Origin: JAUWNP01 sp034430655
Lineage (GTDB): Bacteria > Chloroflexota > Anaerolineae > B4-G1
Length of the DNA stretch: 37,349 nt
NCBI GenBank assembly: GCA_034430655.1
Contig: DAOUEC010000162.1
Coordinates: 1-37,349, forward strand
Direction of reading: 5' to 3'
Part shown: positions 10,001-16,192 of the stretch, in pieces
Numbering within the stretch: the first letter of the stretch is position 1
Layout of the letters: each line of letters starts with the position of its first letter
The notes under the pieces: generated by a model
What the model was told of the DNA's origin: nothing
What the model saw: only the letters and a program-made list of their open reading frames with translations
Databases searched by the model: none
Translations under genes and position numbers: made by a program

Positions 10001-12074
10001 GCTGACGGCGCTGGCCTCGTCCCAGGATGGCCGGCTGGGCTTTACCACCCGTGGCATCCGCGTCTTCCAGGACTTCTTCGTGGACGTAGATCTGCCTGTG
10101 GCGTTGACGCAGGGGGACGAGATCAGCATCCCGGTCGGTGTCTTCAACTACCTGCCGGAAGCCCAGGAGGTGCGGCTGGTGGTCGAGCAGGAGGACTGGT
10201 TCGAGTTGCTGGAATCTCCCCCCCGCTCCAGGGGGGCCGGTGGGGGTGGGGAGCAAAGGCTGGCCATCGCTTCCAACGACGTCGAGGTGGTCTATTTCCC
10301 CATCCGTGTCCTCAAGTTTGGACGGCAGGGCTTTCAGGTGACCGCCTGGGGCGAGAAGATGAGCGATGCCATCCGGCGCGAGGTGAACGTGGTGCCGGAC
10401 GGCAAGGAGGTGCGCCTGACGGAAAGTGACTGGCTGCGCGAGAGCAAGGAAGTCGTCATCACCATTCCGCCGGAGGCCGTGCCGGAGACGCCTTACGTCG
10501 AGGTCAAAGTCTATCCGGGGGTGATGGCCCAGGCGGTCGAGGGGTTGGAGAAAATCCTGCGCCTGCCGCATGGCTGCTTTGAACAAACCACGTCGGCGAC
10601 GTACCCCAATGTCCTGATCCTCGACTATATGCAAAGCACTGATTACGACAACCCCGAAGCGCAGATGCAGGCCGAAAAGTACGTCGGCACCGGCTACCAG
10701 CGCTTGCTGACCTTCGAGGTGCAGGGCGGCGGTTTCTCCCTCTTCGGCGATGCACCGGCGAACCCGTTCCTCACCGCCTACGGGCTGATGGAGTTCAACG
10801 ACATGGCCAAAGTCTACCCGGTGGACGAGGCACTCATCGAGCGGACGGCGCAATGGCTGCTGGCCCAGCAGGGAGCGGACGGCACGTGGACCGACCAGGG
10901 CTACTCCGAACACTGGCACATTGACTCCAAGGTTCCCACCACCGCCTACATCGCCTGGGCACTGATCGAGGCTGACTACGAAGACACGCCGCAAGTGGCC
11001 CAGGCCATCGCCTACATCCGCGAATTCGCCCTATCTCCCTCTCCCCCATCGCAGGGGGGAGCCGGAGGGGGGTCAGACGCCTACAGCCTGGCGCTGGTCG
11101 CCAACGCGCTGTCCGCCTACGACCCCGACGACTCGATGACGCGGGCCGTGCTCGACCGGCTGTACGACAAACGCGTGGAAGAAGGCGACGCCGTCTACTG
11201 GCAGGTTGGGGCGGCCTCGTTTATGGGGGCCACCGGCGAGAGCGGCAGCCTGGAGACGACGGCGCTGGCGGCCATCGCTTTCATACGCGCCAATACCCAC
11301 GCCGACGCGGTGAGCGGCGCGCTGGCCTACCTCATCCAGGGCAAGGACTCCTGGGGCACGTGGTTCAGCACCCAGGCCACTATCCTCTCGCTCAAGGCGC
11401 TGTTGCTATCTACCGAACAGGCGGGACAGGTCGAAGGCCCGGCGCGCTTGCGCGTGAGCCTGAACAGGGAGCAGACGCAGGAGATCACGATTGACGAGAG
11501 CAACGCTGACGTGGTGCATCTCATCACCTTCGACCGGGGCTTCTCGCCCAGCGGCTCCAACCGGGTGCAGATCGAACTGGAGGGGGGCGGCCCTTCGGCA
11601 AGCTCAGGGCATGGCAACATGATGTACCAGGTCGCCACCCGCTACTACCTGCCCTGGGACCAGGTGCCTATGGTGGAGATGATGGATAAACTGATCACCA
11701 TTGACGTGGGCTACGACCGCACCGCGTTGGCCGTCAACGACGAGGTGACGGTGGACGTGGACGTGAGGCTAAACAGAGAGGGCGTGGTCAGGACGGCTCT
11801 GATTGACCTGGGCGTACCGCCTGGCTTCACCGTGCTGACCGAGGACTTAAGCCGGCTGGTGGAGCAGGGAGTCATCGCCCGCTACGAACTGACGGGGCGG
11901 CAGATCATCGTCTACCTGGAGGATTTCTCGTCTGAGTCGCCGCTGCGTTTCAGTTACCGCTTGCGGGCGCGCTTCCCGATGCGCGCGCAGACGCCCCCTT
12001 CCAGCGCGTATGACTACTACAACCCTGCTGACTTGACGGTGCAAGCGCCGCTGGAGGTGACGGTGAGCGAGTAG
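7098..12074 (+). CDS. Alpha-2-macroglobulin-family protein with internal membrane domain
   Basis: The protein has 1658 residues and starts at ATG 7098 after AAAGGAGG (7084-7091). An N-terminal signal anchor (residues 18-36) precedes several macroglobulin (MG) domains, including an MG2-like strand pattern (YRLLLTSDKSLYQPAQTIHMR) and VAIVDESVFALQ. Six hydrophobic helices then occupy about residues 693-873 where free A2Ms carry the bait region. The A2M domain follows (YWAPEIVTDENGFVSLEIP, DSITTWRLTALA), then a thioester motif GCFEQ (1159-1163, Cys1160, Gln1163) within the alpha-toroid, and a receptor-binding-like end. One plus six helices would place all MG and thioester parts outside the cell. 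Expected role: covalent protease trap or surface defence. Four repeat-like inserts are read in frame (separate entries). I saw no partner pbpC or clear promoter in the 174-base upstream gap. Confidence 0.88.
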   Translation: MDTHPPVANKRRLATAPHVLIILAVVAGFVALQWVTTLPERMDDQQTVVVGQTRFAPDSDGSVRVVVQDFGAGQPIAGAHVKVSLKPDNGRAILLFEGQTDETGSLPVRFHVPADAPAEAQLVVETRSAAGRDRVEQPVTIQREYRLLLTSDKSLYQPAQTIHMRALALSTFDLTPARGAAVDFLVEDPKGNKVFRQSVTASDFGVAAADFTLADLVNQGDYKLSVSIGDTRSEKTVEVRPYVLPKFGVNVSTDRSFYLPGQCVEGVVQADYFFGKPVAQGQVRLVGSVWDVERTVVVDISGQTGENGTYEFGFDLPEYFAGSGLELGQAQFVLEVTVVDQTDHAEQTSQVLPIAAQPLVIEAVAESGVLKPGVENIVYVLTSYPDGRPAPAWLQIRVDGGEAVELTSGEFGLTEFTFTPQPGTHHILDIFAQDETGLTAGRQVDFETEYGSDSVLLRADRAAYVVGETMNLVAFTPVASGDVYLDIVKSGQTLSTRSARVTNGKAEFAVDVSPDLYGTLELHAYKVLLEGTIVRDTRLVVVDAPNDLAITVTADRDTYLPGEMATISFQTSGAGEQGSGGAEVGVQSALGVAIVDESVFALQRQDPGFAKLYFLLEQELLEPFYQIKGFELPASISPDQEQIRLAQDEAAKATWAGAPVLAASHPINSRQEKMSAVLVAQEKGFERIGQASVVGLILIPLLLWVVVVVALRQTGIAKRSLKRLAVASGILLLTGGCMAGWFTTGAPYFDPEEVLIPLADVFGLGVLIFVGYAWAKRDPAAKFITLLTLAWGTLLFLLIRVADRGGEPAEGLIIAGLIAYLLIPGAYLLFGQARWVQERRFAGALVTGLGALSALPAMVILPAALIFTLGRVGMPMGAMAPQALRGNEVIVEEAMFAGLPAPTGVLPMEKAAEDTAWYAENKEAAGAAAPRLRQYFPETLYWAPEIVTDENGFVSLEIPMADSITTWRLTALASSQDGRLGFTTRGIRVFQDFFVDVDLPVALTQGDEISIPVGVFNYLPEAQEVRLVVEQEDWFELLESPPRSRGAGGGGEQRLAIASNDVEVVYFPIRVLKFGRQGFQVTAWGEKMSDAIRREVNVVPDGKEVRLTESDWLRESKEVVITIPPEAVPETPYVEVKVYPGVMAQAVEGLEKILRLPHGCFEQTTSATYPNVLILDYMQSTDYDNPEAQMQAEKYVGTGYQRLLTFEVQGGGFSLFGDAPANPFLTAYGLMEFNDMAKVYPVDEALIERTAQWLLAQQGADGTWTDQGYSEHWHIDSKVPTTAYIAWALIEADYEDTPQVAQAIAYIREFALSPSPPSQGGAGGGSDAYSLALVANALSAYDPDDSMTRAVLDRLYDKRVEEGDAVYWQVGAASFMGATGESGSLETTALAAIAFIRANTHADAVSGALAYLIQGKDSWGTWFSTQATILSLKALLLSTEQAGQVEGPARLRVSLNREQTQEITIDESNADVVHLITFDRGFSPSGSNRVQIELEGGGPSASSGHGNMMYQVATRYYLPWDQVPMVEMMDKLITIDVGYDRTALAVNDEVTVDVDVRLNREGVVRTALIDLGVPPGFTVLTEDLSRLVEQGVIARYELTGRQIIVYLEDFSSESPLRFSYRLRARFPMRAQTPPSSAYDYYNPADLTVQAPLEVTVSE
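8815..8853. repeat. In-frame GGGGCAGGGGAGC-type repeat in A2M gene
   Basis: GGGGCAGGGGAGCAGGGGAG and GGAGCGGAGG units encode GAGEQGSGGAEVG (about residues 574-586), interrupting an MG domain just before VQSALGVAIVDES. The spot looks like a loop. Confidence 0.6.
10215..10252. repeat. In-frame C-run/G-run palindromic repeat in A2M gene
   Basis: TCTCCCCCCCGCTCCAGGGG and the following G-rich half form a pyrimidine/purine hairpin encoding PPRSRGAGGGGE (about residues 1041-1052). The same kind of unit recurs at 11032-11073. Confidence 0.7.
11032..11073. repeat. Second in-frame C-run/G-run palindromic repeat in A2M gene
   Basis: CTCCCTCTCCCCCATCGC, followed by a G-run, GCCGG and a second G-run, encodes SPSPPSQGGAGGGS within the alpha-toroid (about residues 1312-1326). 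The layout matches the copy at 10215-10252 (C-run, short loop, G-run, GCCGG, G-run). Confidence 0.75.
11590..11612. repeat. In-frame CCTTCGGCAAGCTCAGGG repeat in A2M gene
   Basis: CCCTTCGGCAAGCTCAGGGC is a diverged copy of the CCTTCGACAGGCTCAGGACA unit found at 16220-16248 and, inverted, at 20427-20453. It encodes PSASSGHG. Confidence 0.65.
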
Positions 12075-12096
12075 ATACGTGGACGCTACGACCGCC

Positions 12097-12135
12097 AATG
12101 TGCCTGCGAGAGACCCTCGCAGGCACATTTTCTTG
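12097..12135 (+). terminator. Intrinsic terminator of the A2M gene
   Basis: A perfect 14-bp stem, AATGTGCCTGCGAG (12097-12110) with CTCGCAGGCACATT (12116-12129), has a 5-base loop and runs into TTTTCTT. It sits 22 bases after the A2M stop. Its T-run abuts the next promoter's -35 box. Confidence 0.9.
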
Positions 12136-12161
12136 ACAGTACCATCAAATGATGTTATCCT
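12133..12161 (+). promoter_or_regulatory. Sigma-70 promoter of the VanZ-like gene
   Basis: TTGACA (12133-12138), a 17-base spacer and TATCCT (12156-12161). The expected start of transcription, about 12168, is within two bases of ATG 12170, so the transcript would be leaderless or nearly so. Confidence 0.75.
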
Positions 12162-12169
12162 CTGGGGCG

Positions 12170-12565
12170 ATGAAGCGATTTCTCTGGCACTGGCTCCCGC
12201 TGTTGGCGTGGATGGGGTTGATTTTTTTGCTCTCATCACAGCCGACGTTGCCATCCGCGCCCGGTGGATGGGATGTGTTGCTCAAGAAGGCAGGGCACGC
12301 GCTGGTCTACGGCGTGCTGGCCTGGCTCTACCAGCGGGCATTGCGCCGTCACTTCTCCACCCCTGTCACTCTTCGCATAGTCGGTATTGGGTTGGCCCTG
12401 GCCTACGCTCTCAGTGACGAGTACCATCAGACCTTCGTGGCGGGGCGCAACGGCAACCTGGTGGACGTGGCGGTGGATGGAGTGGGGGCGTGCGGGGCTA
12501 TACTGCTGGGTTGGTGGCTGGAACGTCGGCGGGTGCAGCCTCGGCCGATGTCCGTCGTTCGATGA
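12170..12565 (+). CDS. VanZ-like family membrane protein
   Basis: The protein has 131 residues with about four membrane helices: WLPLLAWMGLIFLLSS near the N-terminus, a middle helix with GHALVYGVLAWLYQ, IGLALAYALSDEYHQTF, and a C-terminal GAILLGWWLE. Conserved VanZ features are LIFLLSSQP, the KxGHxxxY motif and SDEYHQxFVxGRNGxLxDVxxD (residues from about 85). The family takes its name from the teicoplanin-resistance gene but most members have no known role. ATG 12170 is chosen over 12149 because the promoter's start point falls at 12168. The 3' end overlaps scpA, on the other strand, by 68 bases. Confidence 0.8.
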   Translation: MKRFLWHWLPLLAWMGLIFLLSSQPTLPSAPGGWDVLLKKAGHALVYGVLAWLYQRALRRHFSTPVTLRIVGIGLALAYALSDEYHQTFVAGRNGNLVDVAVDGVGACGAILLGWWLERRRVQPRPMSVVR

Positions 12566-13256
12566 CGATCTCGCCGAAAAGCCGTTCCTGCCGCACTCTC
12601 ACTTGATCCTGTTTGATCAGTTCCAGCAGTGCCAGCAGGGTCACGATGACCTCGACGCGGGTGGTGGCGTCTGAGAGAATCTCGCGGAAGTGGATTTGAC
12701 GCCGCCGGGCTAGTTGATCCTTGATGCATACAATCTGCTCGGCTACGGTCACCGCGATGGGCGCGACGACTTCGCCGACCGGCGGGGCAGGCATTGCGTC
12801 CAGCGCCTCCTGTACAGCGGTCAACAGGTCGTGGAACGTCACGTCACCCAGGTCAAGTTGTGGTTCGAGATGGGGGAGGGGGGCGATGCGTACGTAGCCG
12901 CGCAGCCCCTGCTTCTCCCGTTCCTGTAGCAGCGTCGCGATTTCCTTGAAGCGCTTGTAGACCTGCAACTGGCACACCAGTTCATCGCCTACGTCTTCGG
13001 CTTCTGGGGTCAGCGCCGGTGGGCGCGGGAGCAGTAACCGAGACTTGATGAGCAGGAGTTTCGCTGCCACGACGAGAAAATTCGCCAGTTCTTTTACCTG
13101 CCGCCGTTCCAGTTCCGCCAGGTGAGTCAGGTACTGGTCGGTTACCTGGGCCAGCGCGACCGTGGTGATGTCCAGTTCTTCCCGCTCGATGAGGTGGAGG
13201 AGCAAATCCAGAGGGCCCTCGAAGACGGGCAATCGAATCTGGTAGTGTGGAGACAT
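12498..13256 (-). CDS. scpA: Segregation and condensation protein A
   Basis: The kleisin subunit of the SMC-ScpAB condensin complex has 252 residues here. The N-terminal SMC-binding part reads IRLPVFEGPLDLLLHLIEREELDI, followed by VTDQYLTHL and VKELANFLVVAAKLLLIKSRLLLP, all hallmark ScpA segments. The middle is an acidic linker (LTPEAEDVGDELV), and the C-terminal winged-helix region (about 170-240) has VAEQIVCIKDQLARR and LFGEIVIERR. No scpB lies next to it. ATG 13256 has a -10 box only 14 bases upstream. It is transcribed divergently from mreB and converges on the VanZ-like gene, sharing 68 bases (12498-12565) with it. Confidence 0.92.
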   Translation of the reverse strand: MSPHYQIRLPVFEGPLDLLLHLIEREELDITTVALAQVTDQYLTHLAELERRQVKELANFLVVAAKLLLIKSRLLLPRPPALTPEAEDVGDELVCQLQVYKRFKEIATLLQEREKQGLRGYVRIAPLPHLEPQLDLGDVTFHDLLTAVQEALDAMPAPPVGEVVAPIAVTVAEQIVCIKDQLARRRQIHFREILSDATTRVEVIVTLLALLELIKQDQVRVRQERLFGEIVIERRTSAEAAPADVPATNPAV

Positions 13257-13269
13257 AGCCGTGGGTCAG

Positions 13270-13297
13270 ATTATAGCACAAACAGGCTGCTTTCCAA
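13270..13297 (-). promoter_or_regulatory. scpA promoter, near-leaderless
   Basis: Read on the minus strand: TTGGAA (complement of 13292-13297), a 16-base spacer and TGCTATAAT ending at 13270. Transcription should start near 13263, about 6 bases before the ATG at 13256. Confidence 0.65.
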
Positions 13298-13320
13298 GAC
13301 TTCCCCCTGTCTATGATTTA

Positions 13321-13329
13321 TGGTATAAT
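13321..13329 (+). promoter_or_regulatory. Extended -10 promoter of the mreB operon
   Basis: TGGTATAAT, an extended -10, at 13321-13329. The -35 candidate at 17-base spacing (TTCCCC, 13301-13306) is poor. A leader of about 64 bases with AGGAG (13389-13393) precedes mreB. Confidence 0.6.
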
Positions 13330-13399
13330 TTTGATATGGTAGCCCCGGTGTTGAAAGATCGAGTGGCCCGGGGCGGCAGTTTGTGTATAGGAGACGCTT

Positions 13400-14470
13400 G
13401 TGTTCAATCCCATTGATGCCTTTCTTGGGCTGTTCTCTCTTGATGTTGGCATTGACCTCGGCACGGCGAACACGCTGGTCTATGTGCGGGGGAAGGGTAT
13501 TGTCATCAACGAGCCGTCGTGGGTAGCCATCGAGCGAAACAGCAGGAAAATTCTTGCCATTGGTGCCGAGGCGAAGGAGATGGTCGGTCGCACGCCCGCC
13601 AACATCGTCGCTATCCGCCCTCTGCGCAATGGCGTTATCTCGGAGTTCGACATCACCGAGGCGATGTTGGACTACTTTATCAAAAAGGCACACAGTCAGC
13701 TCTTGCTGCCCTTCCCCCGGCCTCGCGTCGTCGTGGGCATCCCCAGTGGCGTCACCGAGGTCGAGAAGCGTGCCGTGTACGACGCCACCATATCCGCCGG
13801 TGCGCGAGAGGCTTTCCTGATTGAGGAGCCAATAGCGGCGGCCATCGGGGCTGGGATGCCGGTGACGGAGGCGCGCGGCAGTATGGTCGTAGACATCGGC
13901 GGTGGCACAACCGAGGTGGGCGTATTCTGCCTGGGCGGCATCGTCGTCAGCCGCTCTCTCCGCATCGCTGGTGACGAGATGGACGAGGACATCGTGCGGT
14001 ACGCTCGCCAAAAGTACAACCTCTACATCGGCGAGCGTATGGCCGAGCGGACCAAAATCAGTATTGGATCGGCGTACCCGCTGCCGGAGGAGATGACGAT
14101 GACGCTGCGTGGGCGCAATCTGGTCACCGGGTTACCCGAGGCGATCGAGGTCAGCAGCATCGAGATCCGAGAGGCGTTGAGCGGGTCAGTCGGCATCATC
14201 GTGGATCTCGTCAAGGACACGCTGGACGCGACGCCGCCAGAGTTGATCGCCGACCTGATGGAGACTGGCATCTGCCTGGCGGGCGGTTGTTCTATGTTGA
14301 AGGGCATGGCTGAGCGGCTCAGTGAAGAGACGAACATGCGGGCCTGGGTTGCCCAGGACGCGATGACCTGCGTGGCCCGTGGCGCTGGCAAGGTGCTGGA
14401 GGAACTGGATACACTCCGTGAGGTATTGGTCAGCACCGACGACCGGCGACCCAGGCCCCCTGGTTTCTGA
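13400..14470 (+). CDS. mreB: Rod shape-determining protein MreB
   Basis: The bacterial actin has 356 residues and a GTG start at 13400 behind AGGAG. Nucleotide-binding motifs are phosphate-1 IDLGTANTLVYV (residues 18-29), phosphate-2 VVDIGGGTTEVGVF, and the adenosine motif LAGGCSMLKGM. An amphipathic start (MFNPIDAFLGLFS) may bind membrane. It polymerises under the membrane and guides the elongasome. It is first in the mreB-mreC-mreD-mrdA row; its promoter shares a short divergent region with scpA. A MITE-like palindrome separates it from mreC. Confidence 0.97.
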   Translation: MFNPIDAFLGLFSLDVGIDLGTANTLVYVRGKGIVINEPSWVAIERNSRKILAIGAEAKEMVGRTPANIVAIRPLRNGVISEFDITEAMLDYFIKKAHSQLLLPFPRPRVVVGIPSGVTEVEKRAVYDATISAGAREAFLIEEPIAAAIGAGMPVTEARGSMVVDIGGGTTEVGVFCLGGIVVSRSLRIAGDEMDEDIVRYARQKYNLYIGERMAERTKISIGSAYPLPEEMTMTLRGRNLVTGLPEAIEVSSIEIREALSGSVGIIVDLVKDTLDATPPELIADLMETGICLAGGCSMLKGMAERLSEETNMRAWVAQDAMTCVARGAGKVLEELDTLREVLVSTDDRRPRPPGF

Positions 14471-14473
14471 TGG

Positions 14474-14575
14474 AAACCCTTGCGAAGGTTTGTGAGCAGG
14501 TTTTAGGCCAGAGGTGCCTTCGTCCATCGGAAACGGTCCCATTGCCAATGCTATTCGCAACCTTCGCAAGGGTGG
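14474..14575. repeat. MITE-like element between mreB and mreC
   Basis: Perfect 15-base terminal inverted repeats ACCCTTGCGAAGGTT (14476-14490) and AACCTTCGCAAGGGT (14559-14573) enclose 68 bases. The right repeat carries the AAGGG that serves as the likely ribosome-binding site of mreC. Confidence 0.75.
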
Positions 14576-14579
14576 CTGG

Positions 14580-15506
14580 ATGCTTTCGGTGTCTGAGCGC
14601 CGGTTGGATGGGATTATGAGGGAGTCTCCCCGCCGTTCGTGGCTTCCCCTGCTGTTGCTCGTCCTCGGGCTGTTGCTTCTGGTACTCCATGAGTCCGGCT
14701 ATCTGACCCCAGTGGAGAATGTGTTCCACTACGTGCTCGATCCGTTGCAGCGCGCGCTTTCGAGCGTGGTGGAAGTCACAGGCGGCCTGTTCGAGACAGT
14801 ACGCGAAGTGCGTGAACTGCGTGCCCAGGTCGAGGAGTTGCAGGCGCGGGTGGACGCTCTAACGGTCGAGAACGTCCGCTTGAGAGAGTCGGCGGGGGCC
14901 GAGGTCGAACAACTCCGTGACCTGCTGGAGTTCGTCAGCGAGAATCCGCTCTTGGCCTATCTGGGGGCCGATGTGGTTGGCCGGGAGGTATGCGACACTT
15001 TCCCGTGTGGGGAGGTGGTGGGTGCAGAGCCGAACCCCTACCTGCGCTACATCACCATCAACGTGGGCGCGCAGCAGGGAGTAGGGGTGGGGATGCCGGC
15101 CGTCAGCGGCGGAGCCGGGCTGGTGGGGCGAGTCGCGCAGGTGGGTCCGCGCACGGCCAAAGTCCAACTTCTCACCGATCCCGACAGTGCTATCGCTGCT
15201 CTCCTTCAGACCTCCCGCGTCACTGGCCTGGTCGTGGGGCGGCCCGATGGTACGTTGTGTATGGAGTATATCCCGCAAGAGGAAAGCGTCAGCGTCGGCG
15301 ACATTGTGCTAACCTCCGGACTGGGCGGCTTCGTACCCAAAGGATTGGTCATTGGCCAGGTCGCTGAAGTGCAGCAGATGGACTACGCGTTGTTCCAGAC
15401 TGCTATCGTGCGGCCGGCGGTGGACTTCTCGCGGTTGGAACTGGTATTGGTGATCACGGCCTTTGAGCAGATTCCTCTCGAAGAATCCCCGCCCGAGGAG
15501 CCGTAG
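14580..15506 (+). CDS. mreC: Rod shape-determining protein MreC
   Basis: The protein has 308 residues from ATG 14580; an upstream ATG at 14514 would run through the inverted repeat. It has a short cytoplasmic tail, one membrane helix (about 21-38, WLPLLLLVLGLLLLVLHE), a coiled coil (about 72-104, VREVRELRAQVEELQARVDAL) and a two-lobed beta domain with INVGAQQGVGVGMPAV and VGDIVLTSGLGGFVPKGLVIGQV. It links MreB to PBP2 outside the membrane. A small loop with two cysteines (Cys138, Cys143) sits between VVGREV and NPYLRYITI, where most MreCs I know run straight through; a disulfide or a lineage feature is possible. Confidence 0.93.
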   Translation: MLSVSERRLDGIMRESPRRSWLPLLLLVLGLLLLVLHESGYLTPVENVFHYVLDPLQRALSSVVEVTGGLFETVREVRELRAQVEELQARVDALTVENVRLRESAGAEVEQLRDLLEFVSENPLLAYLGADVVGREVCDTFPCGEVVGAEPNPYLRYITINVGAQQGVGVGMPAVSGGAGLVGRVAQVGPRTAKVQLLTDPDSAIAALLQTSRVTGLVVGRPDGTLCMEYIPQEESVSVGDIVLTSGLGGFVPKGLVIGQVAEVQQMDYALFQTAIVRPAVDFSRLELVLVITAFEQIPLEESPPEEP

Positions 15507-15519
15507 TGTCACGCACCAT

Positions 15520-15563
15520 GCATTGCGTTTTACGCTTCACGCTCTGGAAGTAAAACGTAATGC
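15520..15563. repeat. Hairpin between mreC and mreD
   Basis: GCATTGCGTTTTAC (15520-15533) pairs with GTAAAACGTAATGC (15550-15563): 14 pairs with one G-T. There is no T-run, so it is more likely a small mobile repeat or mRNA stabiliser than a terminator. Confidence 0.6.
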
Positions 15564-15593
15564 GCAAGACGTAATTGTCGTAGGAGGTGTGCC

Positions 15594-16109
15594 ATTAACC
15601 TCTACCTGACTCTCCCTCTTCTGACCAGCGTAGCCTTGCTCCAGAGTGTCTTGCTATCGCGGCTGAATCTGTGGGGGGCACGACCTGATCTGATGCTGCT
15701 GGTTGTGCTGGCGTGGGCTGTAGTGCGCGGCGTGGACGAGGGACTGATGTGGGGTTTCATCGGTGGGCTAATCGTTGATCTACTCTCCGGAGGGCCGCTG
15801 GGCGCGACGGCACTGGCCCTGTTGGCGGTGGCCCTGGCCGGGCGGCCGTGGGGTAGGGGCGCGGTCACCGTGCCCGTACTCGGCCCGCCAGTGATAAGTT
15901 TTCTGCTCCTGACGTTTCTCGGTGTAGTGGTCTACCATCTGGTCTTGCTGTTTGTCCTGGCCTGGACGGGGCATGCGGTGGATTGGAGGTTTGCACTGAC
16001 GCAGGTGGTTGGTCCGTCGGCGCTGCTCAACGTAGCGCTGGCTCCGTTCGTCCGGCAACCACTGGCCTGGCTGGAGCGGAGAACCCGGCGGGAGGGATTC
16101 GCGCTGTGA
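15594..16109 (+). CDS. mreD: Rod shape-determining protein MreD, ATT start
   Basis: The protein has 171 residues and about five or six membrane helices; it is the integral membrane partner of MreC and PBP2. Translation from ATT 15594 gives (M)NLYLTLPLLTSVALLQSVLLSRLNLWGARPD, matching the usual MreD beginning (MNxYL...) and family length. AGGAGG (15582-15587) lies 6 bases upstream of ATT. No in-frame ATG, GTG or TTG exists between that site and TTG 15636, whose use would remove half of the first helix. Later motifs include ARPDLMLLVVLAWAVVRG and GFIGGLIVDLLSGGPLGATAL. The stop TGA overlaps a GTG that begins a duplicated junction (separate entry). Confidence 0.88.
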   Translation: MNLYLTLPLLTSVALLQSVLLSRLNLWGARPDLMLLVVLAWAVVRGVDEGLMWGFIGGLIVDLLSGGPLGATALALLAVALAGRPWGRGAVTVPVLGPPVISFLLLTFLGVVVYHLVLLFVLAWTGHAVDWRFALTQVVGPSALLNVALAPFVRQPLAWLERRTRREGFAL

Positions 16110-16192
16110 TCAATCTCGTAGGGGCGCGGTCCCCGCGCCCGTACTCAAGAGACCCTGGGCGGAAAACAGGGCAGGAGGGCTTCGCGCTGTGA
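16076..16192. repeat. Direct duplication of the mreD/mrdA junction around a GTAGGGGC element
   Basis: The 34 bases at 16076-16109 (ending GATTCGCGCTGTGA) recur at 16159-16192 (ending GCTTCGCGCTGTGA) with 29 of 34 identical. Between them lies a GTAGGGGCGCGG/CCGCGCCCGTAC palindrome (16118-16144). Each copy ends in GTGA, a stop overlapping a start. Confidence 0.8.

Noticed and set aside
9183..10994. 603-residue frame on the minus strand inside the A2M gene
   Set aside because: Shadow frame; rich in His, Arg and Gln with no domain, and the plus-strand protein has clear domains.
15983..16192. Separate small gene across the mreD/mrdA junction
   Set aside because: Explained by the duplicated junction and the GTAGGGGC element; most of it is out of frame within mreD.
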